Of a stretch of DNA of 64,000 nucleotides, positions 40,142 through 48,982 are shown in pieces. The notes under the pieces are model-generated. The model saw only the letters and a program-made list of their open reading frames with translations, was not told the origin of the DNA and ran no database searches. Numbering within the stretch: position 1 is the first letter of the stretch; the number at the start of each line of letters is the position of its first letter. Made by a program: the position numbers and the translations under genes. The stretch is from Mesorhizobium helmanticense (GTDB lineage Bacteria > Pseudomonadota > Alphaproteobacteria > Rhizobiales > Rhizobiaceae), in assembly GCF_003034915.1 (NCBI RefSeq), contig NZ_PZJX01000047.1:1-64000 (forward strand). Direction: 5' to 3'.

Positions 40142-42225
40142 GCAGTATCGGCGACAGATGCCTGCCGCGCGCGCCAACAATGCCAGCCGATCCATATGAC
40201 AGCGAGCGCCCAGCCGGCCTCGTCGGTGAGCGGCAGCGCCGCGACCAGCAGCACACCGGCGGCGAAGGCGACCAGGCGTTCCCACAAGGCCATGCGCCGG
40301 GCGAGGAAGCCGACGGCGGCGGCGCCCCAGAGCACGATGCCCATGCAGGCCTTGACGACGATATAGGCGACTTCGACGGGATAGCCGAACTGAGCGGCGA
40401 GCGGGCCGGCATCCTGCAGCATCAGGGCCGGAGTGTAGACCGCCATGAAGGGAACGACGAAGCCGGCGATGGCGAGCTTGGTGGCCTGGATGCCGATCTT
40501 GAGGCCGCTCTCCTTGGCCATGGGTGCGGCGGCAAAGGCGGCCAGCGCCACCGGCGGGGTGAGGTCGGCCATGATGCCGAAATAGAAGACGAACATGTGG
40601 CTGACCACCAGCGGCACGCCAAGCGACAAAAGGGCTGGGCCGGCCAGCGACGAGGTGATGATGTAGTTGGGAATGGTCGGGATGCCCATGCCGAGCACCA
40701 GGCAGGTGAGCATGGTCAGCAGCAGCGACAGGAACAAATTGTTCTCGCCGATGGAGATGATCCAGCCGATGAAGGTCGACGCAATGCCAGTGAGCGTCAG
40801 CGTACCGATGACGATGCCGACGATGGCGCAGGCGATGCCGACCGGCAGCGCGTTCTTTGCGCCTTCGGCAAGCGAGTCGATACAGATCCGCAGCGTCTCG
40901 CGCCCGCCCTTGAAGGTGAAGCAGGCAGCAATGAGCGCGACGATCACCACAGCGAGAATGTTGACGCCGAACTTCATGAACGAGGCGGCGGCAAGCCCGA
41001 GCGCCAGCCAGAAGACGATGCGGAAGGCAAGCGGGCCGATCAGTGCCGCCAGCGGCGTACCGAGGATCAGCACGATGGTCAGCGCCAGGCCCATGGTGCC
41101 GGCGAAGATCGGCGTGTAGCCGGCGAACAACAGATAGATCAGTGCCGCCAGCGGCAGCACCAGCGGCCAGTGTTGTCTGACCGCGTCCCATGGATTGGGC
41201 AGGTCGGCCTTGGCCATGCCGTGCAAGCCGGCCTTGCCGGCTTCCAGATGCACCTGCCAGAAACAGGCGCCGAAATAGAGCAACGCCGGGATGATCGCCG
41301 CCTTGACCACTTCGGCATAGGGGATGTTCAGCGTCTCGGCCATGATGAAGGCGACCGCGCCCATCACCGGCGGCATGATCTGGCCGCCCATCGAGGAGGT
41401 GGCCTCGACTGCGCCGGCGAAAGCCGGGCGGAAGCCGAAGCGCTTCATCAAAGGAATGGTGAACTGGCCGCTGGCCACGACATTGGCGACGCCAGAACCT
41501 GAGATGGTGCCCATCAGCGCCGAGGAAAGCACGCAGACCTGCGCCGGGCCACCACGCCACGAGCCGACCAGGCCAAGGGCGAAATCGTTGAACAGCGCGA
41601 TCATGCCGGCGCGTTCGAGAAAGGCGGCGAAGACGACGAAGATGAAGATATAGGCGGCCGAGACATAGATCGGCGTGCCGTAAATGCCTTCGGTGCCAAA
41701 GGCGAAGGTGTCGACGAGCTGGGCGAAGTCATAGCCGCGATGGATGAAGGGCGCCGGCAAATGATTGCCGACGAAGCAATAGGCGAGGAAGATGAAGGCG
41801 ATGACCGCCAGCGGCAGCCCCATCAGCCGGCGCGCCGCCTCAAAGACCAGCACCACCAGCAGCGTGCCGATGATCAGGTCCGGCGTGGTGAGGAAGCCCG
41901 AGCGGCGGATCAGGTCGGTGTAAAACACCCAATTGTAGAGGCCGGTGCCGAAGCCGAGCACGCCAAGCGTCCAGAACGCAGCTTTCGCCGGCACGCTTTT
42001 GGCGCGCAGATTGGCGATCAGGGCAAAGCCGAGCAGCAGCAGGAAGCCGACATGCATGGCGCGCACCACCTGGCTCGGAATGCTGCCATAGGCGGCGATG
42101 TAGATCTGGAAGACGGAAAAGGCGATGGCGATGAGGAAGGCCGCCTTGCCGGCAGAGCCTTCGCCGAAGCCCGGTGGCAGGCCTTCGAGGGGTTCTTCTT
42201 CAACGGCGTTTTCGGTGATGGTCAT
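40138..42225 (-). CDS. TRAP transporter fused permease (4TM/12TM)
   Basis: 695 aa with about 17 hydrophobic segments. The N-terminal third corresponds to the small DctQ-like subunit and the rest to the large DctM-like subunit (VCVLSSALMGTISGSGVANVVASGQFTIPLMKRFGF, TSSMGGQIMPPVMGAVAFIMAETLNIPY, GMGIPTIPNYIITSSLAGPAL, HMFVFYFGIMADLTPPVALAAFAAA). It forms the Na+- or H+-driven uptake channel for the TAXI-type binding protein encoded upstream. The intergenic 42226-42425 holds a palindromic element. Confidence 0.95.
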   Translation of the reverse strand: MTITENAVEEEPLEGLPPGFGEGSAGKAAFLIAIAFSVFQIYIAAYGSIPSQVVRAMHVGFLLLLGFALIANLRAKSVPAKAAFWTLGVLGFGTGLYNWVFYTDLIRRSGFLTTPDLIIGTLLVVLVFEAARRLMGLPLAVIAFIFLAYCFVGNHLPAPFIHRGYDFAQLVDTFAFGTEGIYGTPIYVSAAYIFIFVVFAAFLERAGMIALFNDFALGLVGSWRGGPAQVCVLSSALMGTISGSGVANVVASGQFTIPLMKRFGFRPAFAGAVEATSSMGGQIMPPVMGAVAFIMAETLNIPYAEVVKAAIIPALLYFGACFWQVHLEAGKAGLHGMAKADLPNPWDAVRQHWPLVLPLAALIYLLFAGYTPIFAGTMGLALTIVLILGTPLAALIGPLAFRIVFWLALGLAAASFMKFGVNILAVVIVALIAACFTFKGGRETLRICIDSLAEGAKNALPVGIACAIVGIVIGTLTLTGIASTFIGWIISIGENNLFLSLLLTMLTCLVLGMGIPTIPNYIITSSLAGPALLSLGVPLVVSHMFVFYFGIMADLTPPVALAAFAAAPMAKESGLKIGIQATKLAIAGFVVPFMAVYTPALMLQDAGPLAAQFGYPVEVAYIVVKACMGIVLWGAAAVGFLARRMALWERLVAFAAGVLLVAALPLTDEAGWALAVIWIGWHCWRARQASVADTA

Positions 42226-42245
42226 TGGCGGCTCCTGGCGGGGTT

Positions 42246-42418
42246 CCCCTCCCCCTTGAGGGGAGGGTGGACAGCCGCCGAAGGCGGGTGGACGGGTGGG
42301 GTCGTTGCGGCAGTGCGCGGCCTCTACTGACCCCCACCTCGACCTGTGTCAAAAGGTCGAGCGCTTGGCCGAGGACCCCACCCGGCCCTGCGGGCCACCC
42401 TCCCCTCAAGGGGGAGGG
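42246..42418. repeat. Palindromic intergenic element, family C
   Basis: Left arm cccctcccccttgaggggag-ggtggacagccgccgaaggcgg-gtggacgggtggg and inverted right arm ccccacccggccctgcgggccaccctcccctcaaggggga, with a core of about 80 bases. It has the same two-hairpin arm layout as family A. It separates the TRAP permease from its binding-protein gene within one operon. Confidence 0.85.
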
Positions 42419-42425
42419 AAGCGCC

Positions 42426-43385
42426 TTACTTGATGAGCCCCTTCTCCTTGTAGTACCGCTCCGCGCCGGGGTGCAGCGGCACCGGCATGCCGTCGAGCGC
42501 CTTGGCCGGGTCGATCGCCTTGGCGGCGGCGTGGGCGGCGGCAAGCTGGTCGAGGTGCTCGAACATCAGCTTGGTCATCTGGTAGGCGGTGTCGTCGGAG
42601 ACATCGGCGCGGGTGATGAGGAAATTGCCGACGGCGGCGGTCGCCACATCCTCGTCCTGGCCTTCATAGGTGCCCTTGGGGATGACCACCGCAAGATAGG
42701 GCGAGCCGATCTTGGCGACATCCTGAGCCGGCACGGCAACGACGTTGATCGGCAGCGAGGTGGCGAGGTCGCGGATCGAGGCGACGCCGAGGCCGGCCGA
42801 TTGCAGCGTGGCGTCGAGCTGGCGGTTCTTGATCAGCTCGACCGATTCGGCAAAGGGCAGATATTCGACCCGGCCGAGATCCTCGTATTTCAACCCGGCG
42901 GCGGCGAAGATGGCGCGGGCGTTGAGCTCGGTGCCGGAGGCCGGCGCGCCGACCGACAGGCTCTTGCCCCTGAGGTCGGCGAGCGTCTTGATGCCGGACT
43001 CCTTGCTGGCGACGATCTGGATGTAATTGGGATAGATGGCGGCGATGCCGCGCAACTTGTCGAGCTTGCCGGGGTAGCCGGCCTCGGTGTTGCCCTCGGC
43101 CGCCAGCTTGACCGAATCGCCGAGCGCAAAGGCGATCTCACCCTTGCCTTGCTGCAGCAGGTTGAGGTTTTCGACCGAGGCCTTCGTCGCCTGCACCTGG
43201 GTGCGGGCGCCCTCGATGCCCTTGCCGTAGATTTCCGACAGCGCGACGCCGAGCGGATAATAGACGCCGGAAGTGCCGCCGGTCAGCACGTTGATGAATT
43301 CCTGCGCTTTGGCCGGCACCGCGCCCAGGCCAAGCGATAGCGCGACGGCGCCGGCGGCAACAAGTTTCGTCCTGAAATTGAGCAT
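42426..43385 (-). CDS. TAXI family TRAP transporter solute-binding protein
   Basis: 319 aa. Two adjacent ATGs exist: the second, 43385, has the better distance to GGGAGG. Signal peptide LVAAGAVALSLGLGAVPAKAQ, then FINVLTGGTSGVYYPLGVALSEIY (the TAXI start), LQQGKGEIAFALGDSVKLAA, VGAPASGTELNARAIFAAAGL, and QDEDVATAAVGNFLITRADVSDDTAYQMTKLMFEHLDQLAAAH. Periplasmic receptor for a carboxylate-type solute (glutamate or dicarboxylates are common in the family, but the ligand is unknown). Confidence 0.95.
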   Translation of the reverse strand: MLNFRTKLVAAGAVALSLGLGAVPAKAQEFINVLTGGTSGVYYPLGVALSEIYGKGIEGARTQVQATKASVENLNLLQQGKGEIAFALGDSVKLAAEGNTEAGYPGKLDKLRGIAAIYPNYIQIVASKESGIKTLADLRGKSLSVGAPASGTELNARAIFAAAGLKYEDLGRVEYLPFAESVELIKNRQLDATLQSAGLGVASIRDLATSLPINVVAVPAQDVAKIGSPYLAVVIPKGTYEGQDEDVATAAVGNFLITRADVSDDTAYQMTKLMFEHLDQLAAAHAAAKAIDPAKALDGMPVPLHPGAERYYKEKGLIK

Positions 43386-43640
43386 CATATCCTCCCTGAA
43401 ATGGTGGTCACCGCACCGCCTCCCAGCGCGAGCCGAGGCGAGTTTAGACAGCGGCCGGGAAATGCCAACCCGCAATTGCATGCATTAGACCAACGGTTAA
43501 GGAACGTCGCGAGAGATGCCGTCTTGCGCAAGACGGTTTCGGGGCCGAAAGATTTTTGCAGCGCCTGTCGAAATCGGGCGCGGCCGCACGACATTGGTTC
43601 GGCCGGCAATGACGCGGCCTCCGAAAAACGGGAGAAGACC

Positions 43641-44009
43641 ATGCGATACATGCTTTTGATCTACGCGAACGAAGCCGCGATGGCGGCAGCGCCGACCGAG
43701 AGGACCTACGAGATCAGCGCGGCCTATGGCGCCTACACCGAGGCGTTGAAGAAATCCGGAGCGTGGCTGGCCGGCGACCGGCTGAAGCCGACCCAGGCCG
43801 CCACCGCGGTGCGCATGGCCAACGGCAAGACCAATGTGCTCGACGGCCCCTATGCCGACACCAAGGAGCAGCTCGCCGGCTTCTACATGATCGAGGCTGA
43901 GGACGCCGATGCAGCAATCGCCTGGGCGGCTCGCTGCCCGGGTGCCAGCGCCGGCACGATCGAGGTGCGGCCGATCTGGGAAATGACCGAGTACCCGTCC
44001 GAGAAGTGA
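43641..44009 (+). CDS. YCII/DGPF domain protein
   Basis: 122 aa. MRYMLLIYANEAAMAAAPTE is the YCII start, and NVLDGPYADTKEQLAGFYMIEAEDADAAIAWAARCPGASAGTIEVRPI carries the DGPF-type motif (here DGPYADTKEQ). Dimeric ferredoxin-like fold. Its gene lies 4 bases before the sigma-factor gene, as is usual for ECF42-type loci, where the DGPF protein is the partner and likely target. SD ggagaa is close to ATG. Confidence 0.92.
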   Translation: MRYMLLIYANEAAMAAAPTERTYEISAAYGAYTEALKKSGAWLAGDRLKPTQAATAVRMANGKTNVLDGPYADTKEQLAGFYMIEAEDADAAIAWAARCPGASAGTIEVRPIWEMTEYPSEK

Positions 44010-44016
44010 CCAGGTG

Positions 44017-45264
44017 ATGGACAGTCGCCCGGAGATCGCGCGGGCGGCGGCCGAGGCGGCCGCCCGGCAGAGTTACGGCAAGCTTGTTGCCTTCCTCGCC
44101 GCCCGCACACGCGACGTGGCCGGCGTGGAGGATGCGCTGGCGGACGCCTTCGCGGCGGCGCTCGAACGCTGGCCGCAAACCGGCGTGCCGGAGAAGCCGC
44201 AAGCTTGGCTGCTTGCGGTGGCGCGTCGACGTCGGGTCGACGCGGTCAGGCGGCGGCTGACCGGCGAGGCGGCGCGAGACCACCTCAGGCTGATCGCCGA
44301 AGAGATGGAGGCGCGCATGACCGAAGAGGACCTGCCCGATGAGCGGCTCAGGCTGATGTTTGCCTGCGCCCATCCGGCGATCGAGGCCAGCGTGCGCGCG
44401 CCGCTGATCCTGCAGACCATCCTGGGCTTCGATGCGGCAACGATCGCCTCGGCATTCCTGGTGTCGCCAGCGACGATGGGCCAGCGCCTGGTACGCGCCA
44501 AGGCCCGCATCCGCGAGACCGGCATTCCCTTCCGTGTGCCTGAAAGAGCCGAGCTCAGCGAGCGGCTGGATGCGGTGCTAGAGGCGATCTACGCGACCTT
44601 TGCCGAGGGCTGGTCCGATCCAGCCGGCACCGAGACGCAGCGCCGAAACCTCGCGACCGAAGGCATCTGGCTCGGCCGGCTGGTGGCCTCGCTGATGCCG
44701 GACGAGCCGGAAGCGCTCGGCCTGCTGGCGCTGATGCTGTTTGCCGAGGCGCGGCGGGCGGCCCGGCGTAATGCCGCCGGAGACTATGTGCCACTGGCCG
44801 AGCAGGATTTATTGCTCTGGGACGGCGTTCTGATCGATGAAGCCGAAACGCTGCTCCGGCGCGCCGCGAGCATGGGCATGGTCGGCCGTTACCAGCTCGA
44901 AGCGGCTGTGCAATCCGCCCATGCGGCGCGACGGCTGACCGATCGCACCGACTGGCTGGCGATCCGCGAACTCTACGACGCGTTGCTTTCGATCGCAGGC
45001 TCGCCGGTGGTGTCGATCAATCGCGCCGTGGCGATTGCCGAGGCCGAGGGTGCGGCGGCGGGATTGGCAGCCCTCTACGTGCTGGGTGACGACAAGCGGC
45101 TTGCCGACTACCAGCCTTATTGGGCCGCCCGCGCCGGATTGCTGGCCAGGCTCGGCGAAAAACGGCGAGCAGTCGAAGCCTATGACCGGGCGATCGGCCT
45201 GGAGCGCGACCCGGCCGTGCGGCGCTTTCTGCAGGGGAAACGGGCGGGGCTGGGTGAGAACTGA
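44017..45264 (+). CDS. ECF42-type RNA polymerase sigma factor with TPR-like C-terminal extension
   Basis: 415 aa from ATG 44017 (a GTG at 44014 is adjacent). Sigma region 2 lies in KLVAFLAARTRDVAGVEDALADAFAAALERWPQTGVPEKPQAWLLAVARRRRVDAVRR; region 4 in LILQTILGFDAATIASAFLVSPATMGQRLVRAKARIRE. The following 230 residues are helical repeats (EAVQSAHAARRLTDRTDWLAIRELYDALLSIAGSPVVSINRAVAIAEAEGAAAGLAALYVL), characteristic of ECF42, which controls DGPF genes without an anti-sigma factor. It likely autoregulates through a promoter ahead of the YCII gene. Confidence 0.9.
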   Translation: MDSRPEIARAAAEAAARQSYGKLVAFLAARTRDVAGVEDALADAFAAALERWPQTGVPEKPQAWLLAVARRRRVDAVRRRLTGEAARDHLRLIAEEMEARMTEEDLPDERLRLMFACAHPAIEASVRAPLILQTILGFDAATIASAFLVSPATMGQRLVRAKARIRETGIPFRVPERAELSERLDAVLEAIYATFAEGWSDPAGTETQRRNLATEGIWLGRLVASLMPDEPEALGLLALMLFAEARRAARRNAAGDYVPLAEQDLLLWDGVLIDEAETLLRRAASMGMVGRYQLEAAVQSAHAARRLTDRTDWLAIRELYDALLSIAGSPVVSINRAVAIAEAEGAAAGLAALYVLGDDKRLADYQPYWAARAGLLARLGEKRRAVEAYDRAIGLERDPAVRRFLQGKRAGLGEN

Positions 45265-45278
45265 CGCAGGCCGGGGGC

Positions 45279-46259
45279 CTACGCTCCCAGCCCTTCGAAG
45301 AGGATCGTCGAGAGATAGCGTTCGGCGAAGGATGGGATGACGACCACCAGGGTCTTGCCCTTGTTCTCCGGCCGCGAGCCGACGACGATCGCCGCCTGCA
45401 GGGCGGCGCCCGAGGAGATGCCGACCGGCACGCCTTCGAGGCGGGCGACGAGGCGGGCATTGGCGACCGAATCCTCGTTCGAGACCTTGACGATCTCGTC
45501 ATAGATCGTGGTGTCGAGGATCTTTGGCGCAAAGCCGGCGCCGATGCCCTGGATCTTATGCGGACCGGGCTGGCCGCCCGACAGCACCGGCGAGGCTTCC
45601 GGCTCGACGGCGACGACATGCACCGTGGGCTTGCGCTTCTTCAACACCTGACCGACACCGGTGATGGTGCCGCCGGTGCCGATGCCGGCGACGAAGATGT
45701 CGACCTCGCCATGGGTGTCGTTCCAGATTTCCTCGGCCGTGGTCTGGCGGTGGATTTCGGGATTGGCGGGATTCTCGAATTGCTGCGGGATGACCGCGTC
45801 GGGCAAGGTCGCGGCCAGCTCGTCGGCCTTGGCGATGGCGCCCTTCATGCCCTTCGGCCCTTCGGTCAGCACCAGCTCGGCGCCGAGCAGCGCCAGCATC
45901 TTGCGACGTTCGACCGACATCGTCTCCGGCATGGTCAGGATCAGCTTGTAGCCCTTGGCGGCGGCGGCGAAGGCGAGCGCGATGCCGGTATTGCCGGAGG
46001 TCGGCTCGATCAGCGTGGTGCGGCCGGGCGCGATCTTGCCCGATGCCTCCAGCGCCTCGATCATGGCGACGCCGATGCGATCCTTGACCGAGGCGATCGG
46101 GTTGAAGAATTCGAGCTTGGCGAGCAGGTTGGCAACGACGCCCTTTTCCCTGGCGAATTTGTCGAGCCGCACCAGCGGCGTGTCGCCGATGGTCTCGGTG
46201 ATCGAATTGAAGACGCGGCCGCGGCCGGGCACGCGGGCGGGGGTGACGGGCTTGTTCAT
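45279..46259 (-). CDS. cysK: Cysteine synthase A (O-acetylserine sulfhydrylase)
   Basis: 326 aa from ATG 46259, GGGAG about 7 bases upstream. PLP Lys59 in FFNPIASVKDRIG, TSGNTGIALAFAAAAKGYK, GTGGTITGVGQVLKKRKPTVHVVAVEPEASPVLSGG, and GISSGAALQAA are all conserved. It makes cysteine from O-acetylserine and sulfide. CysK rather than CysM is indicated by length and the GGQPGPHKIQGIGAGF stretch. A monocistronic gene facing the sigma factor. Confidence 0.97.
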   Translation of the reverse strand: MNKPVTPARVPGRGRVFNSITETIGDTPLVRLDKFAREKGVVANLLAKLEFFNPIASVKDRIGVAMIEALEASGKIAPGRTTLIEPTSGNTGIALAFAAAAKGYKLILTMPETMSVERRKMLALLGAELVLTEGPKGMKGAIAKADELAATLPDAVIPQQFENPANPEIHRQTTAEEIWNDTHGEVDIFVAGIGTGGTITGVGQVLKKRKPTVHVVAVEPEASPVLSGGQPGPHKIQGIGAGFAPKILDTTIYDEIVKVSNEDSVANARLVARLEGVPVGISSGAALQAAIVVGSRPENKGKTLVVVIPSFAERYLSTILFEGLGA

Positions 46260-46449
46260 TGGTTTCGCTCCCAGATCAGGCAATTGGCATCAGCGGACAG
46301 AATAGGACTTTCAACCGCGCAAGATAGGCTGCGGCTCGAAAATATCCGAGTGGGGCGCATGCTGAAAACAGCTGCGCACCGGAATACCATTTCTGGGAGA
46401 GGCCTCCATTCGGAATGGTTTGGCGGAATAAGAGCTGATTGCGCATCAA

Positions 46450-46590
46450 GGTGTATTGAGATTCAGGTCAGGCCTAGCCGAAAATGCTGGCTTGCGAGAA
46501 CCGCAGCGGAGCGTACTTTTCGGTACGTGAGCACCGGAAGCGCAGTAAGCCGGCATTCGCAGGCCGGCCTCACCTGAATATCGATGCACC
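46450..46590. repeat. Large imperfect palindrome, family E
   Basis: Outer arms ggtgtattgagattcaggtc-aggcc and ggcctcacctgaatatcgat-gcacc enclose a structured core with gccggc boxes and the hairpin gcgtacttttcggtacg. It fills most of the 46260-46589 gap between cysK and the LysE gene, and its right end meets the LysE stop codon. The left 190 bases of that gap show nothing else. Confidence 0.8.
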
Positions 46591-47207
46591 TACTGGCGGG
46601 CGGCGATCGCTGCAGCAGCCCCGACCATGAAGCCGGCGGCGGTGCGGTTCAGGGCTTTAAGCGCCCGCGGCGACTTCAGGAACCAGCGCGCCTTGGCCGC
46701 CAGCGCCAGATAGGGCACCAGCACCACCAGGAGCACTACCATCGTGATCGCGACGAGGATGCCGTAATCGGCCAGCGTGATGGTCTTCAGATCGACGATG
46801 GTCGGGGTGATGGCGAGGTAGAAGATCATCGTCTTAGGATTGCCGAGGGTGACGGCAAGGCCGGCGATGAAGCTCGATGCCAGCCCGCCCTTGCTCTTCT
46901 TGGCTTCGACCGTTTCGGGCGTGATGCCGCTTGTCCAGAACCGCCAGCCGAGGAAGGCAAGATAGGCAACGCCGAACCATTTGATCGCCAGGAACACCAT
47001 GCCGAAGGTCTGCGCGACAAAAGCGAGGCCGAGCACCACGGCGGTTAGATAGATGAGATCGGCGAGCATCAGCCCGAACGACATCGCCAGCGACGAGCGG
47101 AAGCCGGAGCCGAGCGCACGCGCCACCAGCGCGGTGACGCCTGGACCGGGAATGGCGGCGGCAATGCCGAGGGCAGCACTGTAGGCGAGAAATCCGGCAA
47201 GGGTCAT
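46590..47207 (-). CDS. LysE family exporter
   Basis: 205 aa from ATG 47207 with six hydrophobic segments. AALGIAAAIPGPGVTALVARALGSGFRSSLAMSFGLMLADLIYLTAVVLGLAFVA is the conserved N-terminus (PGPG motif), and GLAVTLGNPKTMIFYLAITPTIVDL the central NPK motif. LysE/RhtB proteins export amino acids or their derivatives through the inner membrane. The substrate is not predictable, and adjacency to cysK (convergent strand arrangement not shared) is probably incidental. Confidence 0.93.
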   Translation of the reverse strand: MTLAGFLAYSAALGIAAAIPGPGVTALVARALGSGFRSSLAMSFGLMLADLIYLTAVVLGLAFVAQTFGMVFLAIKWFGVAYLAFLGWRFWTSGITPETVEAKKSKGGLASSFIAGLAVTLGNPKTMIFYLAITPTIVDLKTITLADYGILVAITMVVLLVVLVPYLALAAKARWFLKSPRALKALNRTAAGFMVGAAAAIAARQ

Positions 47208-47289
47208 GGTTAGCCTTGTCGCACAAAGGTGGGCTGGCGTGAATTCGCTGACGGCCGGATTCGATTGCACCAGCGGTGCAAACCGCCGG

Positions 47290-48642
47290 TCAAGACCGGT
47301 GGGCGTCGTAAGTCACGCGCCAGATGGTGCCGCTACCGTCCTCGGTGACGATCAGCGCGCCGTCTTTGGCCACCGCCACGCCGACCGGGCGGCCCCAGAC
47401 CGCTTCATCCGAGACGACGAAGCCGGTCATAAAATCCTCATATTCGCCGGTCGGCTTGCCATCCCTGAACTTCAGCCGGACAACCTTATAGCCGGTCCTG
47501 ACGCCGCGGTTCCACGAACCATGCAGGGCAACGAAAGCATCCCCCTGATAGTCGGGTGGGAAGCTCTTGCCGTCATAGAAGGCGATGTTGAGCGGCGCCG
47601 AATGCGCCTGCATCAGCACGTCGGGAACGATGGCCTTGCCGGCGAGGTCGGGCCGCTCACCCTTGCGGCGCGGATCCTCGTTGTTGCCGATATAGTACCA
47701 GGGCCAGCCGTAGAAGCCGCCTTCCCTTATGGTTGTCGCAAATTCGAACGGCACGTTGTCGCCCAGCGAGTCGCGCTCGTTGACGACGCACCACAAGGCG
47801 CCCGTCGCCGGCTGGATGGTCATACCCGCGCAATTGCGCAGGCCGGTGGCCACGACACGCCTGTTCTTGCCGTCCGGATCGAAGGCCAGCACGTCGGCGC
47901 GGCCATCCTCCATGCCCCAGGCCGCGCCCAGCGGCTTCGACTTCATCCAGGCGTCGAGGCCGCCTTCCGGTTCCTTCCCCATGCCTTCCTCGCCCACGTT
48001 CGAGTAGGAGCCGACCGAGAAATAGAGCGTCTTGCCGTCCGGCGAGAAGGCAATGTCGCGGGTCCAATGGTTCTTCCTGGGAATGTTATCGACGATGGTC
48101 TCCGGCTCACCCCGGGCTTTCAGGTCACCATTGCGATAGGCAAAGCGCACGACGCCGTTGCTGTTGGCGATATAGACCCACTGCGGATTGTCGCCCGGGG
48201 GATAAAAGGCAATGCCATAGGGCCGGGTGAGATTATTGGCGAAGATCGCCTTCTCGGCGGGTCTCGCGCTGCCTTCGGCGAGGCGATAGAGGCGGATCTG
48301 GTTGTCATTGCTGTTGGCCACGAACACGTCGCCGTTGGGGGCGACGCGGACAACGCGCGGATTGATGATGCCGGAGGCGATCATTTCCGCCGAAAAGCCC
48401 GGCGGCAGGATCGGCTTTGCTTCCTCGGGCCGTTGCGCCACGCCGGGGCCGTTCGAGGCGGATTCGGTAATGAATGGCGCCTGCAGGTCCTCAGGCCGGA
48501 TCAGGCGGCGCACCCCCGGCCGGTCGGCGTGCCAGTCGCCGAAGGCAGCTTCGCCTTTCAGCAGCGGCTCAGCCGCCTGCTGAGCAAAAGCGGCTGTCGC
48601 AACAAGCAGGACGGCGCCCACAAGACCGGCAAATCGGATCAT
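47290..48642 (-). CDS. PQQ-dependent sugar/sorbosone dehydrogenase-like exported protein
   Basis: 450 aa from ATG 48642, with GGAGGG 6-7 bases upstream. Signal peptide IRFAGLVGAVLLVATAAFAQ, then a six-bladed beta-propeller: LPPGFSAEMIASGIINPRVVRVAPNGDVFVANSNDNQIRLYR, AFYPPGDNPQWVYIANSNGVVRFAY, RDIAFSPDGKTLYFSVGSYSNVGEEGMG, LRNCAGMTIQPATGALWCVVNERDSLGDNVPFEFATTIREGGFYGWPWYY. This is the glucose/sorbosone dehydrogenase family, periplasmic, which may use PQQ. No PQQ synthesis genes are nearby, and the substrate is unknown. Confidence 0.88.
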   Translation of the reverse strand: MIRFAGLVGAVLLVATAAFAQQAAEPLLKGEAAFGDWHADRPGVRRLIRPEDLQAPFITESASNGPGVAQRPEEAKPILPPGFSAEMIASGIINPRVVRVAPNGDVFVANSNDNQIRLYRLAEGSARPAEKAIFANNLTRPYGIAFYPPGDNPQWVYIANSNGVVRFAYRNGDLKARGEPETIVDNIPRKNHWTRDIAFSPDGKTLYFSVGSYSNVGEEGMGKEPEGGLDAWMKSKPLGAAWGMEDGRADVLAFDPDGKNRRVVATGLRNCAGMTIQPATGALWCVVNERDSLGDNVPFEFATTIREGGFYGWPWYYIGNNEDPRRKGERPDLAGKAIVPDVLMQAHSAPLNIAFYDGKSFPPDYQGDAFVALHGSWNRGVRTGYKVVRLKFRDGKPTGEYEDFMTGFVVSDEAVWGRPVGVAVAKDGALIVTEDGSGTIWRVTYDAHRS

Positions 48643-48774
48643 CCTGCCCTCCAGCGTCAACCTGCTTTCATGCATGTCGTCATCGCCGCACACACTTTGC
48701 GCCACATGCAACTTTTGCGCGACATGCGTTAGAACGATGCCCGGGCAGAAGCCGTTCCGCGCTCGACCCTTGCC

Positions 48775-48972
48775 TCACATCCCCGCGGCGTAAAAATCAT
48801 CGTCAAGGCGCTTTTCCAGCGTGACGAGGTCATCCGGCAATGGCAGGCCCATGGCGCGCATTTCCCGCAGCTTTTCGCGCAACTGCTCCTGGATCTCATG
48901 CTGATCCTCGGGCTGATTGACCATTTCTTCCAGCAACATGCTGATCTGGGCCTTGAATGATTCCAGCGCCAT
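48775..48972 (-). CDS. Small acidic helical protein next to hrcA
   Basis: 65 aa, a single predicted amphipathic helix pair (MALESFKAQISMLLEEMVNQPEDQHEIQEQLREKLREMRAMGL) followed by PDDLVTLEKRLDDDFYAAGM. Conserved-looking but not recognised. It begins 10 bases after the hrcA stop on the same strand, so the two are likely co-transcribed. Confidence 0.75.
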   Translation of the reverse strand: MALESFKAQISMLLEEMVNQPEDQHEIQEQLREKLREMRAMGLPLPDDLVTLEKRLDDDFYAAGM

Positions 48973-48982
48973 TGTTTTCTCC

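Noticed and set aside
39758..41560. A 600-codon minus-strand frame
   Set aside because: It is an alternative frame through the TRAP permease gene; only the final part (39758-40141) is a genuine gene, DUF1850.
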